From DAOTUB01 sp034437455 (lineage in GTDB: Bacteria; Chloroflexota; Anaerolineae; B4-G1), in contig DAOTUB010000186.1 of NCBI GenBank assembly GCA_034437455.1, positions 1 through 15,454 of the forward strand: a stretch of 15,454 nt of DNA. Direction: 5' to 3'. A model generated the notes under the pieces. That model was not told the origin of the DNA. It ran no database searches and saw only the letters and a list, made by a program, of their open reading frames with translations. Shown here one piece after another: positions 1 to 7,505 of this stretch. A program made the position numbers and the translations under genes. How positions within the stretch are numbered: position 1 is the first letter of the stretch; each line of letters begins with the position of its first letter.

Positions 1-93
1 ATGTCGAACCGTGAAATGCGGCGGCGGATTGAGTATCTGCTTTGGGGACGGCGAATCCGTGTGGCGGCGGGCACGTGGTTGAGCGGATTGTGA
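1..93 (+). CDS. Short unidentified ORF at window edge (possibly partial)
   Basis: An open frame of 30 codons begins with ATG at base 1 and ends with TGA at 91-93. The peptide is basic and starts MSNREMRRRIEYLLWGRR. I do not recognise it. Because the window begins at its first base, the true start may lie upstream and this could be the end of a longer gene or a fragment. It precedes the antitoxin gene by about 30 bases on the same strand. It may also not be a gene: another frame (33-113) is open over much the same stretch and ends HVVERIVKALQ. Confidence 0.2.
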   Translation: MSNREMRRRIEYLLWGRRIRVAAGTWLSGL

Positions 94-124
94 AAGCGTT
101 GCAATGAGAGCGAGGTGATGGAAG

Positions 125-385
125 ATGGGGCGGTTGTCAATACAAATCTCTCCAGAGTTACAGCAAGCTGTGAGGTTGCCATCAGAAGAAGTTCACGTTC
201 GGCTGGAAAGGGAATTGGCACTTCGGCTTTATGACAAGGGTTTGTTGACCTTTGGCCAAGCTCGTAGGCTTGCTGAGATGTCGCGCTGGGACTTTCGCGA
301 CTTGTTGGGAGAGGAAGGCATCCTGCGCCGTTACGATGTTGAGGAGCTGGAGGAGGATCTGCAAACGTTGGAGACTTTGGCGTGA
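125..385 (+). CDS. UPF0175 family antitoxin
   Basis: This small acidic protein (86 aa) has the hallmark central segment of UPF0175 proteins, LYDKGLLTFGQARRLAEMSR (about residues 35-54), followed by WDFRDLLGEEGI and a C-terminal acidic run (YDVEELEEDLQTLE). In this family the central segment forms a helix-turn-helix-like DNA-binding unit. UPF0175 proteins are commonly encoded directly before PIN-domain toxins and are thought to neutralise the toxin and repress the pair. The ATG is supported by GAGGTG at 112-117, seven bases upstream. The stop overlaps the GTG start of the toxin gene by four bases (GTGA), so the two are probably translationally coupled. With the toxin gene frameshifted, this may be an antitoxin without a working partner here. 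The family call rests on motif resemblance, with no search run. Confidence 0.8.
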   Translation: MGRLSIQISPELQQAVRLPSEEVHVRLERELALRLYDKGLLTFGQARRLAEMSRWDFRDLLGEEGILRRYDVEELEEDLQTLETLA

Positions 386-791
386 TTGTCGTAGCAGATG
401 CCTCTGTTTTTATCGGTCTAAGTAGTATTGGGCAGTTGTCCCTGTTGTCTGAGCGGTTTCCAGATGGCGTGTTGATCGCTCCGGCTGTTTGGCGTGAGGT
501 GGTGGAGCAGGGGCGAGAGCGGCCCGGAGCGCGGATGGAGCATTTTATTCCTGTCAACGATATTACCTGGGTGAGTAGGGAGATCAGGCGTTTGTATTCG
601 AAAGTGATGTGTTTGGTGCGCAACTCGTCCGGAAAACTCTATTTTCATGATGCGCTGATAGCATTGAATTGAGTTGTCGAGAACTGGATGTCTCTGCTTT
701 GGTTAGTTTCGACCGGGATTTTGATGAACTGGATTGCTTAATGCGCATTGAGCAGTCCGTTCAGGTCACGGAAGCACTGGGGAAAGTTTGA
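382..791 (+). pseudogene. PIN-domain (DUF3368-like) toxin, frameshifted
   Basis: The first frame (382-672, GTG start, 96 aa) opens with MIVVADASVFIGL, giving the first PIN acidic residue D6. It continues with AVWREVVEQG (E39) and ends HDALIALN at a TGA. The next frame, from about 666, continues the expected C-terminus, ELSCRELDVSALVSFDRDFD, and ends with TGA at 789-791. Restoring one G after the TTG at 664-666 would join the two halves as HDALIALELSCREL, which reads as a normal PIN C-terminus. PIN proteins of this type are ribonuclease toxins using clustered acidic residues on RNA. Here the last acidic motif (FDRDFDEL) is out of frame, so the toxin is probably inactive unless the missing base is a sequencing error or slippage restores it. 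It overlaps the antitoxin stop by four bases, the standard layout of the pair. Confidence 0.75.
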
Positions 792-852
792 CCAATATCC
801 TTGGTAGTTGATGCCTGACCATATACGACCCACAAGCGTGACAAGGTAAACA

Positions 853-3800
853 ATGATGGACCTGTTAGGGACGACCCTGGGACAATATCAAATCGTCGAG
901 CTGATCGGCGAGGGCGGCATGGCCAGCGTGTACAAGGCCTGGCAGCCCAACCTGCGGCGTTACGTGGCGCTCAAGGTGCTGGCCCCGCGCCTGGCGGACA
1001 ATGCGGCTTTTATCCAGCGTTTTCAACAAGAGGCAGTGTCGGTCGCCAACCTGCGGCACACCCACGTCGTCACCATCCACGACGTGGGGGCCGAGGGCGA
1101 CCATCACTATATCGCCATGGAATACGTCGAGGGCGTCTCGCTGGAGGACCGCATCCGCGAGCAGGGCGCCATGTCCCCCCAGCAGGCGCTGGACGTGCTC
1201 GCGGGGGTCGGCGCGGCGTTGGACTATGCCCACGGGCAGGGCTTTATCCACCGCGACGTCAAACCGGCCAATATCTTGATCGCGCCCGATGGGCGGGCCG
1301 TGTTGACCGATTTTGGCATCGTCAAGGCGCTCAGCGGCAGCGGTGTGACGGCGGCATTGACCCAGAACGGCAGTATTTTTGGCACGCCGCACTATATGAG
1401 CCCCGAGCAGGTGCGCGAGGAAAACGTGGACCATCGCGCCGACCTGTATGCGCTGGGGATCGTGAGTTACGAGATGTTGAGCGGCCAGGTGCCCTTTGAC
1501 GGCGCCACCACCCACTCGATCCTGTACGCCCAGGCCAACACCCCGCCGCCGCCCTTGCGCCAGGTCGCCGGGCCGGCCGTGTCGCCCCCGTTGGAGGCGG
1601 TGGTGCACAAGATGCTGGCCAAGCAGCCGAGGGACCGTTACGACAGCGCGGGCGCGTTCGCGCGTGACCTCTCGCAGGCCATCGCAGGCGTCTGGCCGCC
1701 GGGAGTGTCCCGGACCGCCGCGACGCCGGACGCGAGCGGGACCGGCACGACGGTGATGCCGGGGCGCGCGGGTTCATCCCGCGGACGCGGCGTGGCCCGG
1801 CCGCGCCGGCGCGCGTGGGTTTTCGGCGCGTTGGCGCTGGGCGCGGTCCTGGTCCTGGCCGTCGTCGCGGCGGTCTTGCTATTGGGTCGCCAGGACCCCT
1901 TGAAAGCCGGGCAGGCCGCGCTGGCCGCGGGCGATTACGCGTTGGCGGCCGAGCGCTTCGAGCAAGTGTTGGCCGGCGACCCGGCGCACGCCGAAGCGCT
2001 GGAAGGCCAGTTGGCGGCGGCCAGCGCTTCGGCCGCCGCCGGGGAATGGGCGACGGCCGGCGCCGCCTATGAGGCGGTCTATGCGGCGCAGCCGGGGACG
2101 GTGCGCGCCTCCCGTGGCCTGGGCGAGGCCTATGCGGCGCAGGGCGAATGGGAGACGGCAGTCACCTGGTACGAGCGTTGGACCCAGACTGCGCCGGAGG
2201 ATGCGGCCGCCTGGGTCGCTTTGGGCCGGGCGCGCTTTAACGTGCCGGACTATGCCGGCGTCGTGGCGGCCTATGAGCGCGCCGTGGCCCTGGGCGCCGG
2301 CGCGGGGCTGGATGCACCCCTGGGGATCGCCTATTTCGAGCTGACGGCCTATGACAAGGCGGTCGAGCGGCTAGCGCGGGCCGTGGCGCAAGAGCCGGAA
2401 GATTTTGCCGCGCGGCGCGCCTTGGGACTGTCATTGTACGCCCAAGGTAAGCTGGAAGCGGCCGCCGGACACTTGCAAGCAGCGCTGGCGTTGGGGACAA
2501 ACCCGCCCGACGCGGCCCTGGCCGGCGTGCATTATGGCCTGGGCGGTGTCTACTTTGCAAAGCAGGATTACGAGTCGACGATTGAGCATTATGAACGCGC
2601 GCGCGAGCTGGACCCCCAGGGCCGCGAGGTGTGGGCCGGCGAAGCGCAAGCGAATTTGGAACAGGCCTATGTCGCCCGGGCGCTGGCGCACGTGGTGCTG
2701 GACGTGGATTTTTCGGACGTCGTGCGCGCGGACGACGCTGCCTTTGTCCAGGCCGAGACGGGTCAACGGATCAAGATTGAGGGGGCTGTGCAATTGGTGG
2801 ACGGGCCGGAGGAGGGGACGCGGGCGCTGCTCGTTGAGGAGGGGACGGTCAATCTGGTTAAAAACCCGTTGCTATTGAATCCAAAGGTTGGTTATGATTT
2901 CAGTCAGTGGAATGGTAGTTTTATCGATGGTGGAGAAAACTTACGGGGGCTGGGAAGAACACTGCGTTATAATACAGTAGTCACAAAAACTCGTGCGCAA
3001 GTGTTTTGGGATGGTCCTCTTCCAACACAGTCAAGTGGGGCGACTTATGCTGTGCAGTACTGGGCGCGTAGTAATACGGAAAAATCTATCGAGTTGTATG
3101 TGCAACACAAATCTTCTCCTTACGACAATGCTAGCAGTATAATTAGCAGGACGGTTAGCACAGACTGGACTTTTGTGTCTGCTGAGTTGGTGCTCAATAA
3201 AGATGTTGATGACAAATACGCCGTCAAACTCGTACGGGATACGGACTGGACACATAGTGTGGACTGGATAGAAATTGCAGAAGTTCAGGTTGAAGAGAAG
3301 GATCACATTACCTCATTTTGTTATGGTGATGCAGGACAGGGCTATAATTGGGGAGAGGGTGAACCGCATGCTTCCATCAGTGTTCGTCATCCTACAAGGG
3401 TCAACTTGGATGAGCACGTGGACTTGATAAATGCCAAGGATGATTTGAGCGTTCACGTTACAGTCCGTATGCCGTATGATGCGAACCATGTTTGGCCGTA
3501 TGAGTATGGTTCTGTTTTTGAAGTATACGATAGTCCAACTCGCAAAATACATTTTTATTATTCGCCCGCATCTAGGCAATTCAAAGTTGATTTAGGTGAT
3601 AGTCGTGCTGATTTGTTAGTCAGTGATGCGCAGTCTTTTAAGGCGGATGACTGGTTGGATATTATTCTAGCCATCGACTCGGAAAAGGACGTCATTGACC
3701 TGTATGTTAATGGTCAACTTGTTGGAACTGGGATCGCTGATTTGGAGATGGCAGACTATTCTATATGGCAGTTAGGGACGGGTGCAATCGATGGCAACTG

Positions 3801-3900
3801 GGGTAACTTTGCTTTTGCGAGGTTAGATATAGTTGAGCGTGCACTCGGTGCCGCTGAAGCTGCGGCTTTGTATCGCATAGGATGGCTTGAAAAAGATTAA
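853..3900 (+). CDS. Membrane Ser/Thr kinase with TPRs and carbohydrate-binding/LamG-like outer domain
   Basis: A PknB-type (Hanks) kinase of 1015 aa. Visible kinase features are the glycine loop GEGGMASVYKA (19-29), ATP-anchoring K41, catalytic HRDVKPAN (133-140, D135), DFG (153-155) and the activation-segment end GTPHYMSPE (177-185). All catalytic residues are present, so it should phosphorylate Ser/Thr on cytoplasmic partners. A proline/arginine-rich linker leads to one membrane helix (321-345), then TPRs (about 349-615). After residue 667 come two beta-rich parts. The first starts at NLVKNP and ends with a GYNWGEGEPHASISVR stretch that resembles modules in phage tail and lectin-like proteins. 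The second (about 840-1005) is a concanavalin/LamG-like fold with DLYVNGQLVGTG. The C-terminus should lie outside the membrane. Composition drops from about 65% to 40% GC near 2850, exactly where the outer modules begin, suggesting a fusion or swapped cassette. ATG 853 or 856 could be the start; AAGG lies at 843-846. Confidence 0.88.
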   Translation: MMDLLGTTLGQYQIVELIGEGGMASVYKAWQPNLRRYVALKVLAPRLADNAAFIQRFQQEAVSVANLRHTHVVTIHDVGAEGDHHYIAMEYVEGVSLEDRIREQGAMSPQQALDVLAGVGAALDYAHGQGFIHRDVKPANILIAPDGRAVLTDFGIVKALSGSGVTAALTQNGSIFGTPHYMSPEQVREENVDHRADLYALGIVSYEMLSGQVPFDGATTHSILYAQANTPPPPLRQVAGPAVSPPLEAVVHKMLAKQPRDRYDSAGAFARDLSQAIAGVWPPGVSRTAATPDASGTGTTVMPGRAGSSRGRGVARPRRRAWVFGALALGAVLVLAVVAAVLLLGRQDPLKAGQAALAAGDYALAAERFEQVLAGDPAHAEALEGQLAAASASAAAGEWATAGAAYEAVYAAQPGTVRASRGLGEAYAAQGEWETAVTWYERWTQTAPEDAAAWVALGRARFNVPDYAGVVAAYERAVALGAGAGLDAPLGIAYFELTAYDKAVERLARAVAQEPEDFAARRALGLSLYAQGKLEAAAGHLQAALALGTNPPDAALAGVHYGLGGVYFAKQDYESTIEHYERARELDPQGREVWAGEAQANLEQAYVARALAHVVLDVDFSDVVRADDAAFVQAETGQRIKIEGAVQLVDGPEEGTRALLVEEGTVNLVKNPLLLNPKVGYDFSQWNGSFIDGGENLRGLGRTLRYNTVVTKTRAQVFWDGPLPTQSSGATYAVQYWARSNTEKSIELYVQHKSSPYDNASSIISRTVSTDWTFVSAELVLNKDVDDKYAVKLVRDTDWTHSVDWIEIAEVQVEEKDHITSFCYGDAGQGYNWGEGEPHASISVRHPTRVNLDEHVDLINAKDDLSVHVTVRMPYDANHVWPYEYGSVFEVYDSPTRKIHFYYSPASRQFKVDLGDSRADLLVSDAQSFKADDWLDIILAIDSEKDVIDLYVNGQLVGTGIADLEMADYSIWQLGTGAIDGNWGNFAFARLDIVERALGAAEAAALYRIGWLEKD

Positions 3901-3906
3901 TGAACC

Positions 3907-3928
3907 TCTTGACAATGGGTTTAACCTT
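3907..3928 (+). repeat. IS-end-like repeat, copy 1 (matches 15251-15272 inverted)
   Basis: These 22 bases match the reverse complement of 15251-15272 with one mismatch (position 14, T versus G). The copy contains CTTGACAATGGG and TTAACCTT. The other copy lies at the boundary of an IS3-family element, so this one is probably a solo IS end left after loss of an element, or part of a related element's footprint. It sits directly after the kinase stop codon, facing the polysaccharide genes. The TTGACA within it could act as an outward -35 box, as in right ends of IS3-family elements. Confidence 0.5.
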
Positions 3929-3951
3929 GCAGTGGTCTGAACATTTAGCTC

Positions 3952-3965
3952 ACTGATATGTCAGT
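3952..3965. repeat. Small perfect inverted repeat ahead of the polysaccharide genes
   Basis: ACTGA and TCAGT flank a four-base centre (TATG), giving a short dyad 72 bases before the first aminotransferase start codon. It could be an operator for a dimeric regulator of the downstream genes or a chance palindrome; a 5-bp arm is weak evidence. It lies in a 136-bp gap without genes that also holds the IS-end-like repeat. Confidence 0.15.
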
Positions 3966-4023
3966 ATGGTGGCGTTCTGTAAATTCGACAAGATAATAGA
4001 CAGGCACGAATTTTTGTCAATTC

Positions 4024-4029
4024 AGGAGG
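4024..4029 (+). promoter_or_regulatory. Strong ribosome binding site for first aminotransferase
   Basis: AGGAGG lies seven bases before the ATG at 4037. It is the best Shine-Dalgarno match I noticed in the locus and fixes the start of the first polysaccharide gene. Confidence 0.7.
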
Positions 4030-4036
4030 ATGGGAG

Positions 4037-5221
4037 ATGAAGAAGGCTTTGACCAATACAAGAGAGCGATCGGTTCGCGATGATTTTCTCGTTTTCGGCT
4101 CGCCGCAGATATTTGAAGACGAAATTAACGAGGTCGTGGATTCGATGCGGAGCGGTTGGTTGGGTACTGGTCCCAAGGTTGCTCAATTCGAAAAAGATTT
4201 TCGGCAGTACATTGGGTCACAGTATGCGATGGCCGTTAATTCTTGTACCGCTGGACTTCACCTCTCGATGGTCGTGGCTGACCTCAAACCGGGCGATGAG
4301 GTTATTACCACGCCGATGACATTTTGTGCGACAGTCAATGTAATCATTCATGCGGGTGCGACCCCCGTCTTGGTGGATTGTGACCGTGAAACTCTGTTGA
4401 TTGATCCTCAACGTATTGAGGATGCTATTACTCCCCGCACTCGTGCGATTGTCCCTGTGCACCTTTATGGGCGCCCTTGCAATATGGATGCCATTATGGA
4501 TATTGCTGCCCGGCACAGCTTGTTGGTCATTGAAGATGCTGCTCATGCCATTGAATCTGTGTACAAAGGTCGTAAGGTGGGCAACATTGGACATCTCACA
4601 GCTTTTAGTTTTTATGTGACCAAAAATGTGATAACGGGTGAAGGTGGAATGGTCACTACTAACAATCCTGACTTTGCGGAAAAGATCCAAGTCTATCGCC
4701 TGCATGGGATGAGCCGCGATGCATGGAAACGATTCTCTGAAGAGGGGTATAAGCATTATCAGGTTGTCTTTCCAGGTTTCAAGTACAATATGATGGATTT
4801 GCAGGCGGCGATAGGCTTGCACCAATTGGCTAGAGTGGAAGAGAATCTTCAGAGACGCAATGATATCTGGCATGTCTATAATCAAGCTTTCACTGATTTG
4901 CCGGTGGACTTGCCGGTTCCGGACGAGCCGGATACAGTCCATGCTCGTCACCTTTACACATTGATTATTGACGAAGACCTTTGTGGAATAAGCAGAGACA
5001 AATTCGTACAGCGATTACATAAACATAATATTGGGACCGGCGTGCACTACCTAGGTGTGCATTTGCATCCTTATTATCGTGAACGTTTTGGCTACTGTCC
5101 GGAAGACTTTCCCAATGCGACTTGGATTAGTCAGCGGACGGTTTCGATTCCGTTTTCGCCCAAGCTGACGAATGGAGATGTAGAATACATAATCGAAGTA
5201 GTCAGAGATGTTCTCCAATAA
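4037..5221 (+). CDS. DegT/DnrJ/EryC1/StrS family aminotransferase
   Basis: This 394-aa protein has the full pattern of PLP-dependent sugar aminotransferases. It has an N-terminal GSPQIFEDEINEVVDSM and GWLGTGPKVAQFE (about 21-53), the cofactor-binding VIEDAAHAIES with D167, and SFYVTKNVITGEGGM, where K196 is the expected Schiff-base lysine. The C-terminal half contains FKYNMMDLQAAIGLHQL and TGVHYLGVHLHPYY, also typical. Family members transfer an amino group from glutamate to a keto nucleotide sugar, giving 4-amino or 3-amino sugars such as perosamine or UDP-4-amino sugars; the exact product cannot be told from the sequence. Length is normal for the family. It heads the polysaccharide gene run and its TAA overlaps the next ATG by one base (TAATG), so the two aminotransferases are probably co-translated. 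Confidence 0.92.
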   Translation: MKKALTNTRERSVRDDFLVFGSPQIFEDEINEVVDSMRSGWLGTGPKVAQFEKDFRQYIGSQYAMAVNSCTAGLHLSMVVADLKPGDEVITTPMTFCATVNVIIHAGATPVLVDCDRETLLIDPQRIEDAITPRTRAIVPVHLYGRPCNMDAIMDIAARHSLLVIEDAAHAIESVYKGRKVGNIGHLTAFSFYVTKNVITGEGGMVTTNNPDFAEKIQVYRLHGMSRDAWKRFSEEGYKHYQVVFPGFKYNMMDLQAAIGLHQLARVEENLQRRNDIWHVYNQAFTDLPVDLPVPDEPDTVHARHLYTLIIDEDLCGISRDKFVQRLHKHNIGTGVHYLGVHLHPYYRERFGYCPEDFPNATWISQRTVSIPFSPKLTNGDVEYIIEVVRDVLQ

Positions 5222-6462
5222 TGCACCCGGCAAAATTATTAGCTCGAGTTGGTTATCATTACCTAAGAAGTATGGTGAGAGTTGTGCGAGGTCAGTCGCT
5301 CACCATGCCTTCGCTTGGCTCTATGACATTAGACGAAGATGATGTTCAGTTGGCAAAAGCATGGTTGAAAAAGCGGTCAGATTGGTATCGTTCAGATGAG
5401 ATAGAGCGGTATCATATTGCGTTTGCTGACTGGAACGGGTCGGTCCACGCTTTCAGTTTTATGGGCGGAAGGGTGGCGTTAAGTGCAATCATTTACGCTT
5501 TGGGGCTACAACCTGGTGACGAGGTAATTCTTCCTGGTTATACATGTGTCGTTGTACCGAATGCCTTTCATTATGCGGGAGTTAAAACAGTCTATAGCGA
5601 TATCGAGTTGGAGACATACGGGCTGGATGTTACTCGACTGGCAGACAAAATTACATCAAAGACTAGGGCAATTCTGCTTCATCATTTATACGGATTGGTT
5701 TGTCGAGACTACGAAGCAATCATAACTCTTGCTCGACGGCACAACCTGGCTGTGATAGAGGACTGTGCTCAAAGTACGGGGGCAGAATACAGAGGGAAAA
5801 AGGTCGGAAATTGGGGAGATGCAGCTATTTATAGTAGCGAACAATCCAAGGTGTTTAACACTACTCAGGGTGGTGTTGCAGTGACGAATGACGACAGTCT
5901 GGCAAGAAGAATTAGGGAGTTTTATGATCGGGTTCCGTTTCCCGATGAGGATTGGATTGATAAGCAACTTCACACCCTAATCGTGAACTATTATCGTTTT
6001 AAACATTCTCAACGTTGGTGGCTGGGGGATCTAGTATGGTTACGTTATCGAGAAAAGGTGCTCATCTCTACAACTAAAGAAGAGAAGCAAGGACTTCAGC
6101 CGGCATATTATGGTCGAAAGATGCCAGCTGCTATAGCTGCTCTTGGACTTAATCAACTTCTTAAAATTGATTATTATAATAAAAGTAGACGGCAAACTGC
6201 TAAACGATGGGACAGTTGGTGTGAAGTCAATGGTTACAGGCAACCAATGATAGTACCAGATTCCGTGCCGGTTTATTTGCGTTATCCAGTTTTAGTCGAG
6301 TCCGAGAAAAAACGGGATAGGTCGTGGTCGTCCAGAGATTTGGGTGTTGACTTGGGTGTTTGGTTTGTTAGCCACATTCATCCGGTAAGCCAAAAAGTTA
6401 TAGGATGCCCGAACGCAGACGAGGCTGTAAAGCGGTGCGTTAATTTGCCTACAATAACTTAG
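5221..6462 (+). CDS. Second, divergent DegT/DnrJ/EryC1/StrS-like aminotransferase
   Basis: A 413-aa relative of the preceding gene, but clearly not a recent duplicate. Shared landmarks are ALGLQPGDEVILPGYTCV (about 94-111), LYGLVCRDYEAI, VIEDCAQSTGAEYRGKKVGN with D181, and SSEQSKVFNTTQGGVAV with K210 as the likely PLP lysine. It differs in having a basic, amphipathic N-terminal extension (HPAKLLARVGYHYLRSMVRVV) and a longer central part (about 225-300) rich in Tyr, Trp and Arg (FKHSQRWWLGDLVWLRYREK). That part could contact lipid or membrane, or form a substrate pocket of different shape. The C-terminal domain is shorter and ends HIHPVSQKVIGCPNADEA. Members of this group occur in polysaccharide loci, and the donor sugar is unknown. 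The start follows directly from the TAATG overlap. Confidence 0.85.
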   Translation: MHPAKLLARVGYHYLRSMVRVVRGQSLTMPSLGSMTLDEDDVQLAKAWLKKRSDWYRSDEIERYHIAFADWNGSVHAFSFMGGRVALSAIIYALGLQPGDEVILPGYTCVVVPNAFHYAGVKTVYSDIELETYGLDVTRLADKITSKTRAILLHHLYGLVCRDYEAIITLARRHNLAVIEDCAQSTGAEYRGKKVGNWGDAAIYSSEQSKVFNTTQGGVAVTNDDSLARRIREFYDRVPFPDEDWIDKQLHTLIVNYYRFKHSQRWWLGDLVWLRYREKVLISTTKEEKQGLQPAYYGRKMPAAIAALGLNQLLKIDYYNKSRRQTAKRWDSWCEVNGYRQPMIVPDSVPVYLRYPVLVESEKKRDRSWSSRDLGVDLGVWFVSHIHPVSQKVIGCPNADEAVKRCVNLPTIT

Positions 6463-6464
6463 CT

Positions 6465-6470
6465 AGGGTG
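6465..6470 (+). promoter_or_regulatory. Ribosome binding site that decides the sulfotransferase start
   Basis: AGGGTG lies six bases before ATG 6477. Its own GTG (6468-6470) could be read as an earlier in-frame start, but that codon would have no Shine-Dalgarno sequence, so ATG 6477 is preferred. Confidence 0.5.
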
Positions 6471-6476
6471 ATATTT

Positions 6477-7505
6477 ATGTCGGTTGGTGTTGAAGATAAC
6501 GTTTTTAACCCTCCTATTTTTATTATCGGAAGCCCACGTTCTGGTACGACGATGTTGCGGCTAATGCTTACTTGCCATCCTCGGATTTGCGTACCTCCTG
6601 AAGGGACCTGGCTGATGCAATTGTACCGCAGATATCATAATGTTGTTTTTAATGAAGCGAGTATAGAAGCGTTTATAGATGACATACTTTCATCTCCTAA
6701 AATCGAAGAATGGCAACTGTGTCGCGCAGATTTGCTGAAACTGCTGGAAAAAGATCTTCCTCAAGACTACGCTGCTCTTGCTTCTCGAGTTTATCTAAAT
6801 TATGCAGAACGATATGGGAAAGTTAGATGGGGTGACAAAAACAACCCTTATCTACACCATATAAAAAAAATCGCCCATCTTTTTCCAAGTGCTATGTTTG
6901 TGCATATCGTTCGGGACGGTAGGGATGTGGCTTGTTCTTACAGAGATTTATCGCAAGTTAGTGGCAAGTATGCTCCCAATTTGTCTACTAATATATGTAG
7001 TATTGCGTGCCAATGGGCCAGTAACGTCAAACTTGTCCAGAAGAATTTTGCCATCGTAGGAACGGAACGCGTGTTAACGATACGATATGAGGATTTAGTC
7101 CGGTGTCCTGAAAAGACGCTACGTGCAATCTGTAACTTTCTGGGTGAAGACTATGATAGTAGGATGTTGCATTTCGCTGAGAAAAACCGAAAAAATCAGT
7201 TGGAACCGGAGGTGTTTATGGGGTGGAAAGCACTTACTAAGGAACCTGTGACGACTGCGAGGGTCGGGCGTTGGAAACGTAACCTCTCTGAAAAAGAGCA
7301 GATTGTGTTTCAGTTATTGAGTGCGGACGTGCTTGCAAGCTACGGATATGAATTAAAAGAGGTGACAGAAAGATCGTTTTCTTTGTTTGCTCTTCGTCTG
7401 TATTCTGTTATTTGTTTTGCTGGTCAATATGGGCACGATCTAGTGTTTAGGCTAATGCGAGATGTGCGCTCATTACTTATCAAGTCAAGTCGAGCGATTA
7501 GATGA
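6477..7505 (+). CDS. PAPS-dependent sulfotransferase (Sulfotransfer_1/3-like)
   Basis: The predicted 342-aa cytoplasmic enzyme transfers a sulfuryl group from PAPS to a hydroxyl or amine, presumably on a glycan or cell-surface acceptor. The 5'-phosphosulfate loop is FIIGSPRSGTTMLRLML near the N-terminus (GSPRSGTT at 18-25). The 3'-phosphate loop is VHIVRDGRDVACSYRD starting at residue 142. An RYEDLVRCPEKTLRAICNFL segment, where these enzymes bind substrate or PAPS, follows in the second half. R21 stands where many sulfotransferases have lysine, a common bacterial variation. A hydrophobic stretch near the C-terminus (SLFALRLYSVICFAGQYG) might touch the membrane. A GTG nine bases upstream could add three residues. 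The stop overlaps the next gene by four bases (ATGA). Acceptor specificity cannot be inferred. Confidence 0.88.
   Translation: MSVGVEDNVFNPPIFIIGSPRSGTTMLRLMLTCHPRICVPPEGTWLMQLYRRYHNVVFNEASIEAFIDDILSSPKIEEWQLCRADLLKLLEKDLPQDYAALASRVYLNYAERYGKVRWGDKNNPYLHHIKKIAHLFPSAMFVHIVRDGRDVACSYRDLSQVSGKYAPNLSTNICSIACQWASNVKLVQKNFAIVGTERVLTIRYEDLVRCPEKTLRAICNFLGEDYDSRMLHFAEKNRKNQLEPEVFMGWKALTKEPVTTARVGRWKRNLSEKEQIVFQLLSADVLASYGYELKEVTERSFSLFALRLYSVICFAGQYGHDLVFRLMRDVRSLLIKSSRAIR

Noticed and set aside
865..1608. Long minus-strand ORF of 247 codons
   Set aside because: It is antisense to the GC-rich kinase domain, where stop codons are rare in every frame. Its translation resembles no family and the plus strand encodes clear kinase motifs.
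3992..3997. GATAAT as a -10 box for the polysaccharide genes
   Set aside because: No acceptable -35 is found 16-18 bases upstream, so one six-base match in an AT-rich gap is not enough.
4217..4951. Minus-strand ORF of 244 codons
   Set aside because: It lies wholly opposite the well-supported aminotransferase gene and has no recognisable motifs.
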